Shown piece by piece: positions 1-8,025 of a stretch of 64,000 nt of DNA. How positions within the stretch are numbered: the first letter of the stretch is position 1; each line of letters opens with the position of its first letter. The notes beneath the pieces were generated by a model that made no database searches, was not told where the DNA came from, and was given only the letters and a program-made list of their open reading frames with translations. The position numbers and the translations under genes were made by a program. The DNA is from JACCXG01 sp963785755 (GTDB lineage: Bacteria; Acidobacteriota; Vicinamibacteria; Vicinamibacterales; 2-12-FULL-66-21), in NCBI GenBank assembly GCA_963785755.1, contig CAWAXG010000071.1, positions 372,001 to 436,000 of the forward strand. The letters are read 5' to 3'.

Positions 1-185
1 TCGGCCTGCCGGGAACGACCACGTTCACCGTGCGGATCGACGCGTTCAACGCGCTGAACCAGGACAACTACGGTACTCCCACTAACGCCGCCGCCAACGG
101 GAACATGTCGAGCCCGACCTTCGGCAAGAACACGAACAACTGGGGCCGTCGAATCATCCAGCTCGGAGGCAAGTTCACGTTCTAG
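1..185 (+). CDS. TonB-dependent receptor / Oar-like protein, C-terminal end (partial)
   Basis: Only the last 60 codons or so are in the window; the reading frame starts at base 3 and ends at the TAG at 183-185. The tail reads as beta-strand segments (FTVRIDAFNALNQDNYG near the start, IIQLGGKFTF at the very end). It closes on an aromatic residue, the usual C-terminal signature of outer-membrane beta-barrels inserted by BAM. The N-A-L-N-x-x-N-Y-G pattern is typical of the last strands of carboxypeptidase-regulatory/TonB receptors of the Oar type, which are expanded in Acidobacteriota. The substrate cannot be told. A good terminator follows, so the gene ends its transcription unit here. Confidence 0.6.
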   Translation, partial: GLPGTTTFTVRIDAFNALNQDNYGTPTNAAANGNMSSPTFGKNTNNWGRRIIQLGGKFTF

Positions 186-246
186 GTTTACGTGAGAGAT
201 GCGCCGGGAGTCACGGCGGGCCGGCGCATATCTGACGTGCGTGCCT

Positions 247-279
247 GGGGAACCCTGGATATGTTGGGTTCCCCTTTTT
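247..279 (+). terminator. Rho-independent terminator after the receptor gene
   Basis: A 9-bp perfect stem (GGGGAACCC at 247-255, GGGTTCCCC at 266-274) with a 10-nt loop is followed at once by TTTTT (275-279). It lies 62 bp after the stop of the upstream receptor gene and reads in the same direction. Confidence 0.85.
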
Positions 280-280
280 A

Positions 281-356
281 CGTCCTACGTCCTACGTGCT
301 GTGTGCTCACGTGCTCGTCCTACGTCCTACGTGCAGACGTGCAACGTGCTACGTGC
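281..356. repeat. Degenerate heptanucleotide repeat array (CCTACGT / GCNACGT)
   Basis: About ten imperfect copies of a roughly 7-bp unit run from 281 to 356; CCTACGT occurs four times and the remaining units are variants such as GCAACGT and GCTACGT. The array fills the space between the terminator at 247-279 and the 3' end of the convergent ftcD gene. It resembles the short tandem heptamer repeats (STRR) of cyanobacterial intergenic regions. A second heptamer array with an unrelated unit lies at 12429-12493. Confidence 0.65.
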
Positions 357-357
357 T

Positions 358-1251
358 TTACTCCTTCAGTTTGTTCTCCAGAATCTGCGCCGGCGTGAAG
401 CGTTCCAGCTGCAGGTAGTGCTCTGCGGCGCCGACCAGGGCGGCTGACGGGACGAGGCCGACGATCTCGCTTTCCAGGATGCTTACGCCGTATCGCGCGG
501 CTTCGCGGGCTACCAGGTCGAAGACGCGGTGCATCGGCGTCTTCTGGTAGTTCGTGAGGTTGATCGAGACCTGGGCCAGGTTGCGATCCTCCAGCTTGAC
601 GCCCATCGCCTTCACATAGCGAAGGCCGCCGCTGCTGTGCCGGATGGCGGCCGCGATCTTCTTCGCGACGTCCAATCGATCGGTGTTCAGATTGATGTTG
701 TAGGCGATGAGCGGCATGCGGGCGCCGATGACCGAGGCGCCGGCGGAGGGATGGGGGGCGGACGGACCGAAATCGGGCGCCCACTCCGGCGACGCCATCT
801 TGGCGGCGAGGCCCTCGTACTCGCCCCGGCGGATGTCTTCGAGGTTCTTGCGCAGCGGATTGTTGGAGGCTTCCTCGTACAGGTACACCGGGATCTGGAA
901 TTTTTCGGCGACCGCGGCGCCGACTTCACGGGCGAGCGACACGCACTCGGCCATCGACACTCCCTCAATCGGCACGAACGGGACGACGTCCACGGCGCCC
1001 ACACGGGGATGCTCGCCGCTGTGGATGCGCAGATCGATCGTCGCGACCGCCGCCTCGAACAGCGACAGGATCGCTGACTTGACGGCATCGGGGCCGCCCA
1101 CGAGCGTGATGACCGAGCGGTTGTGCGAGGCGTCCGAGGAATAGTCGAGCAGCCGGGCGCCCGGCGTATCGCGTACCGCCCGCACCAGCCGTTCGATCAC
1201 GTCCGCCCGGCGCCCCTCGCTGACGTTCGGTATCGATTCGATGATCGCCAT
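358..1251 (-). CDS. ftcD: Glutamate formimidoyltransferase
   Basis: Family member of the formiminotransferase domain, which moves the formimino group between N-formimino-L-glutamate and tetrahydrofolate in histidine breakdown and one-carbon metabolism. The N-terminus (MAIIESIPNVSEGRR) is the family hallmark, with SHNRSVITLVG and SGEHPRVGAVDVVPFVP further on. The 297-residue length matches the stand-alone transferase without the cyclodeaminase half of mammalian FTCD. The start is placed at the ATG at 1251, six codons inside the longest frame, because homology begins there. No other histidine-degradation gene is nearby. It stands alone on the reverse strand between two forward units. Confidence 0.88.
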   Translation of the reverse strand: MAIIESIPNVSEGRRADVIERLVRAVRDTPGARLLDYSSDASHNRSVITLVGGPDAVKSAILSLFEAAVATIDLRIHSGEHPRVGAVDVVPFVPIEGVSMAECVSLAREVGAAVAEKFQIPVYLYEEASNNPLRKNLEDIRRGEYEGLAAKMASPEWAPDFGPSAPHPSAGASVIGARMPLIAYNINLNTDRLDVAKKIAAAIRHSSGGLRYVKAMGVKLEDRNLAQVSINLTNYQKTPMHRVFDLVAREAARYGVSILESEIVGLVPSAALVGAAEHYLQLERFTPAQILENKLKE

Positions 1252-1308
1252 GCCGGGATGTTCTATCACGATGGCCCCGGCTGCCGGGCCCGCCCTGCCG
1301 TGGCCAAA

Positions 1309-1366
1309 CCGGGGTCAGATCTCGAATTTCTGGATGAGCCGTTGGAAAATCGAGATCCGACCCCGG
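1309..1366. repeat. REP-like imperfect palindrome
   Basis: Two 22-bp arms (1309-1330 and 1345-1366) are reverse complements at 20 of 22 positions and enclose a 14-bp loop. The outer part of each arm carries the GGGGTCAGA / TC(T/C)GACCCC motif followed by a C/G-rich and then an AATTTC/GAAAAT block. This layout is characteristic of REP elements mobilised by REP-associated tyrosine transposases (TnpA-REP/RAYT). No transposase gene is present in the window. Confidence 0.6.
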
Positions 1367-1422
1367 GATCAGACGCGATATAATTCTCGCAACTTGTTCA
1401 GCAATACGACCATAGTGCCTGC

Positions 1423-2271
1423 ATGACTGACGCGCTTCGTTCTGATCGGCCCGGAGACGCGCCGGATCGTGAACGCGACGCCAGGATCGAAGAGCTCCTC
1501 CTTTCCGGTCTCGACCATTACTTCACTGGCCAGCACGAGCTCGCGATCAATGTCTGGACGCGCGTGCTCTTCCTCGACCGGAACCATGCCACCGCGCGGG
1601 CGTACATCGAACGCGCCCGGAGCGCGTTGTCCGAACGCCAGCGTGAGGGCGACGAGCTGTTGCACGCCGGGGCCGCCGCCCTGGGTCGGGGCGATCGCCT
1701 GGCGGCCCGGCAGCTCCTGACGTCGGCGATCGAGCGCGGCGCCAACGGCGAGGACGCTCTGGCGCTTCTGCACCGGCTCGACCGCCTGGAAGCGGCGGTC
1801 TCGCCGATCGGCGGCGCTGCGGCGCCGGCTTCGCCCGCGGCAAAGCGACGCAGCGCCAAGGAAGTGGAGGCAGGCCGCCGCGACTCCCGGATTGCCTGGG
1901 TTGCGGCTGGCGTCGTCGCCGGAGTTCTGATCGCGGCGCTCGTGGGTACGTACTTGTGGCTCGCGGCGGATCCGTTGGATCTGACCGCGGCGCAGGTGAC
2001 CTCACCCCAGGTCGCCGAAGATCCTCTGCCGGTTCCTGCCGCCTGTGAGATCCGACTCCTGCGCGCGCGTGATCTCTACGCTAAGGGCCGGCTCCGGGAG
2101 GCGGCCGCGCTGCTCGAGGCGGGGGATCCCGACGAGCGGCACCGCGCGAGCATGGACGAGCTCCGCGGGACGATTCAGCGCCAGCTCCTCGCCGCCGCGC
2201 GTCAACCGGACCGGCCTGCTCGCGAGTCAACCACGGGCCCGTCCGGACCCTCGACGCCAGCCGACAAATGA
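1423..2271 (+). CDS. TPR-containing single-pass membrane protein, function unknown
   Basis: 282 residues. The N-terminal half (about residues 20-125) is helical with TPR-like spacing (GLDHYFTGQHELAINVW, then GAAALGRGDRLAARQLL). A basic stretch precedes one transmembrane helix at about residues 157-180 (AAGVVAGVLIAALVGTYLWLA). A further TPR-like helix pair follows on the other side (RDLYAKGRLREAAALLEAGD). The tail is Pro/Thr rich. A TATAAT box at 1379-1384 lies 38 bp before the ATG, with only a weak -35. The stop overlaps the start of the RDD gene, so they are co-translated. I do not recognise a specific family; a scaffold or secretion-related role is only a guess. Confidence 0.6.
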   Translation: MTDALRSDRPGDAPDRERDARIEELLLSGLDHYFTGQHELAINVWTRVLFLDRNHATARAYIERARSALSERQREGDELLHAGAAALGRGDRLAARQLLTSAIERGANGEDALALLHRLDRLEAAVSPIGGAAAPASPAAKRRSAKEVEAGRRDSRIAWVAAGVVAGVLIAALVGTYLWLAADPLDLTAAQVTSPQVAEDPLPVPAACEIRLLRARDLYAKGRLREAAALLEAGDPDERHRASMDELRGTIQRQLLAAARQPDRPARESTTGPSGPSTPADK

Positions 2272-3182
2272 GGTGCCCCAAGTGCCAGTACATCAGCTTC
2301 GACAGCGGCGAGCGCTGCCGAAACTGTGGGTACGAGTTCATGTTCTCGAAGGAGGATGACGAGCAGCTCGAGGTCACGATCGCCCGCGACGAACCAGGGC
2401 CCGGCCGCGTGCGCGACATATCGTTGACCGAGCTCGATACGCCGCTGTCGATCAAGCGGCCGGCTCACGATACGGATCCCGAGCTGGATAGCGCGCCCTT
2501 CGGACGGCGCCAGCTCACGGCCGCCGATCTGCCGCTTTTCACCGAGCGCGTCGCGGACGATCAGGCGCCGCTCGTGAGCGCCTCGGCCGTGCCACGCCAG
2601 CCCTTGGCGGTGCGTCGCGCGAGCCCCGTGCCGCGGCCGCGCCGGAACCCGCTGCCCGAGGAGCTCACGCTCGATCTGGATGCCGATCAGGACGTCGCCG
2701 AGCCGTCCGGGTTCGAGGCCCCACCGCCGGCCATTCAGACCGACGCGGTGTCCGGCGCATCGGCCGGAATCATCCGCCGATTCTTCGCGGGTCTCGTCGA
2801 CACCATCATCGTCGGCGGCATCGAAACCGGTGTCGTGTACCTGACTCTCCGCGCCTGTGAGCTCGAACCGTCGCAGTGGCGGGCATTGCCGATGATGCCG
2901 ATGGCTGCGTTCATGCTCCTGCTGAGCGGCGGATATTTCGTCCTGTTCACGGCCGCCGGAGGCCAGACGATTGGAAAGATGATCACGCGCATCAGGGTCG
3001 TCTCCGTTCATGCCGATGGCGGGGGCAGCCTGCGCGTCTCGTTTGGCGCGGCCATGATGAGAGCCGTGGCGTCGTTCGGATCGGTATTGGCGCTGGGGAC
3101 GGGTTTCCTTCCGATCCTGTTCAGTGCAGATCGGCGTGCCTTCCACGACCGCGTCGCTGAAACCCGCGTCGTCGTCGCGTGA
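2268..3182 (+). CDS. Zinc-ribbon RDD family membrane protein
   Basis: 304 residues. The protein opens with a CxxC...CxxC zinc ribbon (MRCPKCQYISFDSGERCRNC). A polar linker of about 150 residues follows, then an RDD domain (from about residue 165) with three predicted transmembrane segments. The RDD signatures are RRFFAGLVDTIIVGG at the start and RRAFHDRVAETRVV near the end; the middle TM pair carries the QTIGKMITRIRVV motif. RDD proteins are often small transporters or membrane factors of unclear role. The start overlaps the upstream TPR gene by 4 bp and the stop overlaps pgpA by 4 bp, so it belongs to the same operon. Confidence 0.78.
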   Translation: MRCPKCQYISFDSGERCRNCGYEFMFSKEDDEQLEVTIARDEPGPGRVRDISLTELDTPLSIKRPAHDTDPELDSAPFGRRQLTAADLPLFTERVADDQAPLVSASAVPRQPLAVRRASPVPRPRRNPLPEELTLDLDADQDVAEPSGFEAPPPAIQTDAVSGASAGIIRRFFAGLVDTIIVGGIETGVVYLTLRACELEPSQWRALPMMPMAAFMLLLSGGYFVLFTAAGGQTIGKMITRIRVVSVHADGGGSLRVSFGAAMMRAVASFGSVLALGTGFLPILFSADRRAFHDRVAETRVVVA

Positions 3183-3643
3183 CCCGCCTGGCCGTTTTCA
3201 TCGCCACGTTTGGCTATTGCGGGTACTTCCCGTTTGCGCCAGGTACGGTCGGCTCGGCCGCTGGTCTCCTCGTGTACCTGATCGTCTGGTGGTCGCAGTC
3301 GCCGGCCGTCGAAGTGGCGTTGATCGTCGCCTTGTTCCTGGCCGGGACGTGGGCGGGAACGGTCGCTGAGCGGTATTTCGGCGGGATCGATCCCGGCCCG
3401 ATCGTGATCGACGAAGTCGCCGGGATGTTGATCACGCTGGCGTTCATTCCAGTGGGCGTCTCGGGAGCCCTCGCGGGGTTCTTTCTCTTCCGGGTGTTCG
3501 ACGTGTTGAAGCCTTTTCCGGCGCGCCGGTTCGAGAGTCTGCACGGCGGGCTGGGCGTCATGGCAGACGATGCGATGGCGGCGGTTTACGCGAACCTGTC
3601 GCTGCGTGCGTTGATGTGGCTGGCGCCGGACTGGGTGAAATGA
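3179..3643 (+). CDS. pgpA: Phosphatidylglycerophosphatase A
   Basis: 154 residues, the usual PgpA length. It dephosphorylates phosphatidylglycerol-3-phosphate to phosphatidylglycerol in the inner membrane. Visible family features are FAPGTVGSAAGLLVY at the N-terminus, the IVIDEVAGM metal-binding segment, and VFDVLKPFPARRFE after a transmembrane helix. The start is GTG at 3179, overlapping the RDD stop (GTGA). The stop overlaps the cinA ATG at 3640. The pgpA-cinA pairing is common in bacteria and supports both calls. Confidence 0.9.
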   Translation: MTRLAVFIATFGYCGYFPFAPGTVGSAAGLLVYLIVWWSQSPAVEVALIVALFLAGTWAGTVAERYFGGIDPGPIVIDEVAGMLITLAFIPVGVSGALAGFFLFRVFDVLKPFPARRFESLHGGLGVMADDAMAAVYANLSLRALMWLAPDWVK

Positions 3644-4908
3644 GCTCCTCGCGTCCGGTGCGGTCGGCCGAGGTGATCGCTGTAGGATCCGAGCTCCTCG
3701 GTTCGACCCGGCTCGACACCAACTCTCTTTTCATTGCCGAACGCCTGTCCGCTCTGGGGATCGAGCTGTGCGCGAAAGGGGTGGTCGGCGACGATCGCCG
3801 GCGGCTGGCCGGCATGTTCCGGCAGGCGCTCGAGCGCGCCGATCTCGTCGTGGTGACTGGAGGGCTTGGACCGACGGATGACGATCTGACCAGGGAATCA
3901 GTAGCTGAAGTGCTTCAGCTGCCGCTGGTGGAGGATCCGGCCATCGTCGCGCGCATCGAGCAGCGTTTTGCGCGGCGCGGGATGAAGATGCCGGAGATCA
4001 ACCGGCGCCAGGCGCAAGTCCTGCGCGGTGGAGCCGCCCTGGACAATCCCAACGGCACCGCGCCGGGTCAGTACATCGAGCACGGGGACAAGATCGTGCT
4101 GCTCCTGCCGGGTCCGCCGCGTGAGCTGCAGCCGATGCTGAGCGCGGTCTGTGAGGGCGTCCTTGGCGCCCGCGCCAGCGGCGAACGGATCTACCGAGTG
4201 AGCCTGTTCGTGACCGGCCGCAGCGAATCGCATGTCGAGGAGACGGTCCAGCCGATTTACTCGACATGGCGGACGTCGACGCCCCCGATCGAGACCACGA
4301 TCCTCGCGACACCCGGTCAGATCGAACTGCACCTGTCGACCAGGTCTGGAGACGTTCAGCTCGCCGAACAGGTGTTGCGGGACGCGCAGGCGCGCCTGGC
4401 GGGCGCCCTGGGGCCGGATGTGTTCAGCACGGATGGCCGGATGATGGAGCAGATCGTCGGCGACATTCTGCGAAGCCGCGGCTTGACCTTTGCCGCCGCC
4501 GAGTCCTGCACCGGTGGTCTGCTGCTGTCGCGGCTCACGGATGTTCCGGGCAGTTCCGCCTATGTGATGGGCGGCGCGGTGCTATACAGCAACCGTTTGA
4601 AGACCGAGCTGGCAGACGTTCCCAAGGAGCTGATCGATGTGCACGGGGCGGTCAGCGAGCCGGTCGCGGTCGCTCTCGCCGACGGCATTCGCACGCGGAC
4701 AGGCGCCGACGTGACGGTCGGCATAACAGGGATTGCCGGTCCTGACGGCGGCACTCCGGCCAAGCCCGTGGGCACTGTTTCGATTGCCGCGATCGTTCCG
4801 GATGCGCCCGCGCGAGTCCGGACGTTTTCCTTTCCCGGCGGGCGTCAACAGATCAAGTTCTTCGCGACGCAGGGCGCACTCGACATGGTGCGCCGGATGC
4901 TCGGCTGA
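3640..4908 (+). CDS. cinA: CinA: nucleotide-processing and nicotinamide-nucleotide amidase protein
   Basis: 422 residues. The N-terminal MoCF-like (COG1058) domain shows AEVIAVGSELL and VVTGGLGPTDDDLTRE. The C-terminal domain has the NMN deamidase signature AAESCTGGLLLSRLT and VGITGIAGPDGG. The C-terminal domain converts nicotinamide mononucleotide to nicotinic acid mononucleotide (NAD salvage). I place the start at the ATG at 3640, overlapping the pgpA stop as ATGA, rather than at the in-frame codon at 3616 inside pgpA. thpR follows after 27 bp. Confidence 0.92.
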   Translation: MSSSRPVRSAEVIAVGSELLGSTRLDTNSLFIAERLSALGIELCAKGVVGDDRRRLAGMFRQALERADLVVVTGGLGPTDDDLTRESVAEVLQLPLVEDPAIVARIEQRFARRGMKMPEINRRQAQVLRGGAALDNPNGTAPGQYIEHGDKIVLLLPGPPRELQPMLSAVCEGVLGARASGERIYRVSLFVTGRSESHVEETVQPIYSTWRTSTPPIETTILATPGQIELHLSTRSGDVQLAEQVLRDAQARLAGALGPDVFSTDGRMMEQIVGDILRSRGLTFAAAESCTGGLLLSRLTDVPGSSAYVMGGAVLYSNRLKTELADVPKELIDVHGAVSEPVAVALADGIRTRTGADVTVGITGIAGPDGGTPAKPVGTVSIAAIVPDAPARVRTFSFPGGRQQIKFFATQGALDMVRRMLG

Positions 4909-4935
4909 TCGAAGCGCAGGGGGTTCTGACCACCG

Positions 4936-5514
4936 ATGCGGGTGTTCATCGGCGTCGAGCTCGACGATCGCGTCAAGGCGGCGGCCGCGGACGTTGCCGA
5001 GCGCCTGCGCCAGCGCCTGAACCGGAGCGTGCCCGACTTTCGCGCGCGCTGGATCGAACCCGCGAATCTTCACATCACGCTGTGGTTCATCGGCGAAGTG
5101 CCGGAGGCGTCACTCGATCGAATCATCGCGGCGCTGCAGAGCCCCGCGTTCCCCAGTCCGGCATTTCCGTTATCGCTCGCTGGCTGCGGGGCGTTCCCTC
5201 CATCAGGTCAGGCCCGGGTTCTCTGGATCGGAGTTCATCAGGGATTGCCGGAGATGAGGAGTCTGTACCGCGAAATCGGAGTACGGCTGGAACCGCTCGG
5301 ATACCTTCCCGAACGGCGTGAATATGCGGCGCACCTGACGATTGCCCGCGTCAAGGACAGCGGCCGCGGAGCTGCCCGGGAAATGCGGTCGATCCTCGAC
5401 GAGTTGCCGGCCGACTGCGGCGTGAGTCAAATCGCGGCAGTCACCCTGTTCCGCAGCCGGCTCTCGCCCAAGGGAGCCACCTACGACCAGCTGCTGCGAG
5501 TACCATTGTCCTGA
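4936..5514 (+). CDS. thpR: RNA 2',3'-cyclic phosphodiesterase (2H family)
   Basis: 192 residues. The two HxTx catalytic motifs of the 2H phosphoesterase superfamily are present: HITLWFIGE at about residue 50 and HLTIARVKD at about residue 133. The family start MRVFIGVELDD is intact. These enzymes open 2',3'-cyclic phosphate RNA ends and can ligate tRNA halves in vitro (older name LigT). In many genomes the cinA-thpR pair is followed by recA; here plsY follows instead, its ATG overlapping the thpR stop region. Confidence 0.9.
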   Translation: MRVFIGVELDDRVKAAAADVAERLRQRLNRSVPDFRARWIEPANLHITLWFIGEVPEASLDRIIAALQSPAFPSPAFPLSLAGCGAFPPSGQARVLWIGVHQGLPEMRSLYREIGVRLEPLGYLPERREYAAHLTIARVKDSGRGAAREMRSILDELPADCGVSQIAAVTLFRSRLSPKGATYDQLLRVPLS

Positions 5515-6092
5515 TGTGGCCCATTCTGCTTGGGTACCTCGCGGGCTCCGTGCCGTTCGCGTTTCTGCTGGCCCGGCGCGTCGGGATCGACGTGCGCGTT
5601 GCCGGAAGCGGTAACGTCGGCGCGACCAACGTCCTTCGCACCACCGGAGCCTGGCGCGGTGTGATCGTGATGGGGCTCGATGTCGCGAAAGGGGCGTTGG
5701 CGGTACTCCTGGCCTCGGTCACGAACGCGGGTGTCACGCTCACGGCATTTGCCGCGGCGGCTGCCGTCGTCGGCCACATCTATCCGGTCTGGCTGCGGTT
5801 CCATGGCGGTAAGGGTGTCGCGGTTGCCGCCGGCGTGTTTGCGGTCCTCACGCCGCTCGCTACAGGCGTTGCCGCTCTTCTGTTCCTCATCATCGTCTGG
5901 GCCACGCGTTACGTGTCGCTGGCGTCGATTGCCGCGACGCTCGCATTGCCACCCGCTGCCTGGATGACAGGGGAGCCTCGCGCCGTGGTAATCGCCGCCG
6001 CTGGCACGGGAGCCTTGATCCTGTTTCGCCACCGGGGGAATATCCAGCGGCTTCGCGCCGGAACCGAACGAAGAATGGGCGCTGGCCGATGA
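5514..6092 (+). CDS. plsY: Acyl-phosphate:glycerol-3-phosphate acyltransferase
   Basis: 192 residues with five or so hydrophobic membrane segments. PlsY transfers an acyl group from acyl-phosphate to sn-glycerol-3-phosphate, the first acylation in phospholipid synthesis. Motifs seen are YLAGSVPFAFLLARR, GSGNVGATNVLRTTG (glycerol-3-phosphate binding region) and HIYPVWLRFHGGKGVA. The stop overlaps the gpsA ATG (ATGA at 6089-6092). The product of GpsA is the PlsY substrate, so the pair forms a compact lipid-precursor unit. Confidence 0.93.
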   Translation: MWPILLGYLAGSVPFAFLLARRVGIDVRVAGSGNVGATNVLRTTGAWRGVIVMGLDVAKGALAVLLASVTNAGVTLTAFAAAAAVVGHIYPVWLRFHGGKGVAVAAGVFAVLTPLATGVAALLFLIIVWATRYVSLASIAATLALPPAAWMTGEPRAVVIAAAGTGALILFRHRGNIQRLRAGTERRMGAGR

Positions 6093-7089
6093 CCTCGAGT
6101 CGCCTGGCGATACTCGGCGCGGGAAGCTGGGTACAGCTCTCGCCGTTCATCTCGCTCGCATCGGGCACGACGTGGCGCTCTGGGCACGAGACGGCGCGCT
6201 CGTCCATGAGATCGAACAGACGCGGTTGAATCGGCGGTATCTCGCGGACGCGCAACTCCCCGACGCCGTACGGCCGACGTCGGATATCGGCGCCGCGGTC
6301 GAAGGCGCGAGCCTCGTGGTCCTGGCCGTTCCGACGCACGGCTTTCGGACGGTGGTACAGCAAGCGGCGCCCTGGCTCGCGCCGGACGTGATTCTGATCA
6401 GCACGGCGAAGGGCCTCGAAGCGGGATCGCTCGCGCGAATGTCGCAGGTGCTCGAAGAAGAGACGGGGCATTCGCTGCCGATCGTCGTGCTGTCCGGTCC
6501 GAGCTTCGCGGTCGAGGTCGCCCGCGGATTGCCGACCGCGATTCTCGCGGCATCGACGGACTCCAAGGCGGCGACAGTGGTCCAGGAGCGATTCCGTGGC
6601 CCGGCCTTCCGCCTGTACGGGAGCGACGACGTGACTGGTGTCGAAATCGGAGGGGCGCTCAAGAACGTCATCGCCATTGCCGCCGGAGTCGTGGACGGAA
6701 CGGGATTGGGTCACAACGCGATGGCGGCGTTGATCACCCGCGGGCTGGCGGAGATTTCCCGCCTTGCGTGCGCGGCAGGCGGGCGGAGGGATACGCTGGC
6801 TGGACTGAGCGGACTTGGAGACCTCGTGCTGACCTGTACCGGCGATCTGAGCCGCAATCGTCACGTCGGTATCGAGCTCGGCCGCGGTCGTCCTCTGCAG
6901 GATGTTCTGGCCGGCATGCATATGGTGGCCGAGGGTGTTCGCACGACCGGCGCTGCGCTGGCGCTCGGGGCGCGGTATGGAATCGAGCTGCCAATCACGG
7001 CGCAGATGGCCGCGGTGCTCGAAGGGCATCGCACGCCGCGTGAAGCGCTCGAGACGCTGATGGTGAGGCCACAGAAGCAGGAGGGCTAG
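6089..7089 (+). CDS. gpsA: NAD(P)-dependent glycerol-3-phosphate dehydrogenase, frameshifted at about 6131
   Basis: Reduces dihydroxyacetone phosphate to sn-glycerol-3-phosphate for phospholipid synthesis. From the ATG at 6089 the frame reads MTSSRLAILGAGSW and then leaves the family sequence. Adding one G to the GGG run at 6129-6131 gives GAGSWGTALAVHLARIGHDVALWARD, the expected Rossmann fold. The corrected protein is 333 residues, normal for GpsA. The rest is intact: VVLSGPSFAVEVARG, GALKNVIAIAAG (catalytic Lys) and GDLVLTCTGDLSRN. The undisturbed frame runs from 6172. A sequencing error is likelier than gene loss, since this is the expected source of the PlsY substrate. Confidence 0.85.
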
Positions 7090-7101
7090 CAAAGGCAGGC
7101 T

Positions 7102-8025
7102 ATGGGGTTTCTCGACAAGATCAAACAGTCGCTCGCCAGAACGAAGGAACAGTTCGTCGAGCGTTTCGAGGAAGTGGTCAAACGAGCGGACGCGCCGGAT
7201 GCCCGCAGCCGGCCGGTCGACGTCGATACGATCGAAGCGCTCGAAGAGGCGCTGATCTCTGCCGACGTCGGCGTCGCGGCCGCAGGGCAGATCGTCGAGG
7301 CGGTCCGGAACCGGAAAGGCCGGGGCGACTCGCTGAGGGCGCTCGTCAGAACCGAAATCCTCTCGATTCTGCGCGCCGCCGAAACGGCCGCGCCCGACGG
7401 CCACCGCCCTCACGTGATGATGATCGTCGGCGTCAACGGGACCGGAAAGACCACGACCGTCGGCAAGCTGGCGCGACTCACGAAAGATTCCGGCCGGACG
7501 CCGCTGATCTGTGCGGCGGACACCTTTCGAGCCGCGGCGGTCGAGCAGCTGGAGATCTGGGCGACCCGTGCCGGCGTCGACATCATCCGGGCACGGGCCG
7601 GCGCGGATCCGGCGGCGGTCGTCTTCGATGCCATCGCCGCGGGCAAGGCCCGGAACCGCGACGTCGTCATCGTCGACACCGCGGGACGCTTGCACACGCG
7701 GGTCAACCTGATGACCGAGCTCGACAAGATCCGCCGGATCGCGGCCCGGGAGGTCGAAGGCGCGCCGCACGAGGTCCTGCTCGTGCTCGACGCCACGGTC
7801 GGGCAGAATGGTCTGGCGCAGGCCCGTGAATTCATGGCGGTAGCGGGCGTGAACGGCATCATCCTGACGAAGCTCGATGGCACGGCGAAGGGAGGCATCG
7901 CCGTCGCGATAGCCCACGATCTCAAGCTGCCGATCCGGTACGTCGGCGTCGGCGAAGGCATCGACGACCTGATCCCGTTCTCGCCGGACGAATACGTCGA
8001 TGCGTTGTTCGAGGAGAAGTGGTAG
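7102..8025 (+). CDS. ftsY: Signal recognition particle receptor FtsY
   Basis: 307 residues. SRP-type GTPase that docks the ribosome-SRP complex at the membrane. The N-terminal four-helix bundle (MGFLDKIKQSLARTKEQF) precedes the NG domain: G1 VNGTGKTTTVGKLA, G2 region DTFRAAAVEQLEIW, G3 IVDTAGRLHT, G4 TKLDGTAKGG, and GVGEGIDDLIPF at the end. There is no long acidic A domain, so it is the short form. The gene starts 12 bp after gpsA. Its partner ffh lies 3 kb downstream, separated by the riboflavin genes. Confidence 0.95.
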   Translation: MGFLDKIKQSLARTKEQFVERFEEVVKRADAPDARSRPVDVDTIEALEEALISADVGVAAAGQIVEAVRNRKGRGDSLRALVRTEILSILRAAETAAPDGHRPHVMMIVGVNGTGKTTTVGKLARLTKDSGRTPLICAADTFRAAAVEQLEIWATRAGVDIIRARAGADPAAVVFDAIAAGKARNRDVVIVDTAGRLHTRVNLMTELDKIRRIAAREVEGAPHEVLLVLDATVGQNGLAQAREFMAVAGVNGIILTKLDGTAKGGIAVAIAHDLKLPIRYVGVGEGIDDLIPFSPDEYVDALFEEKW

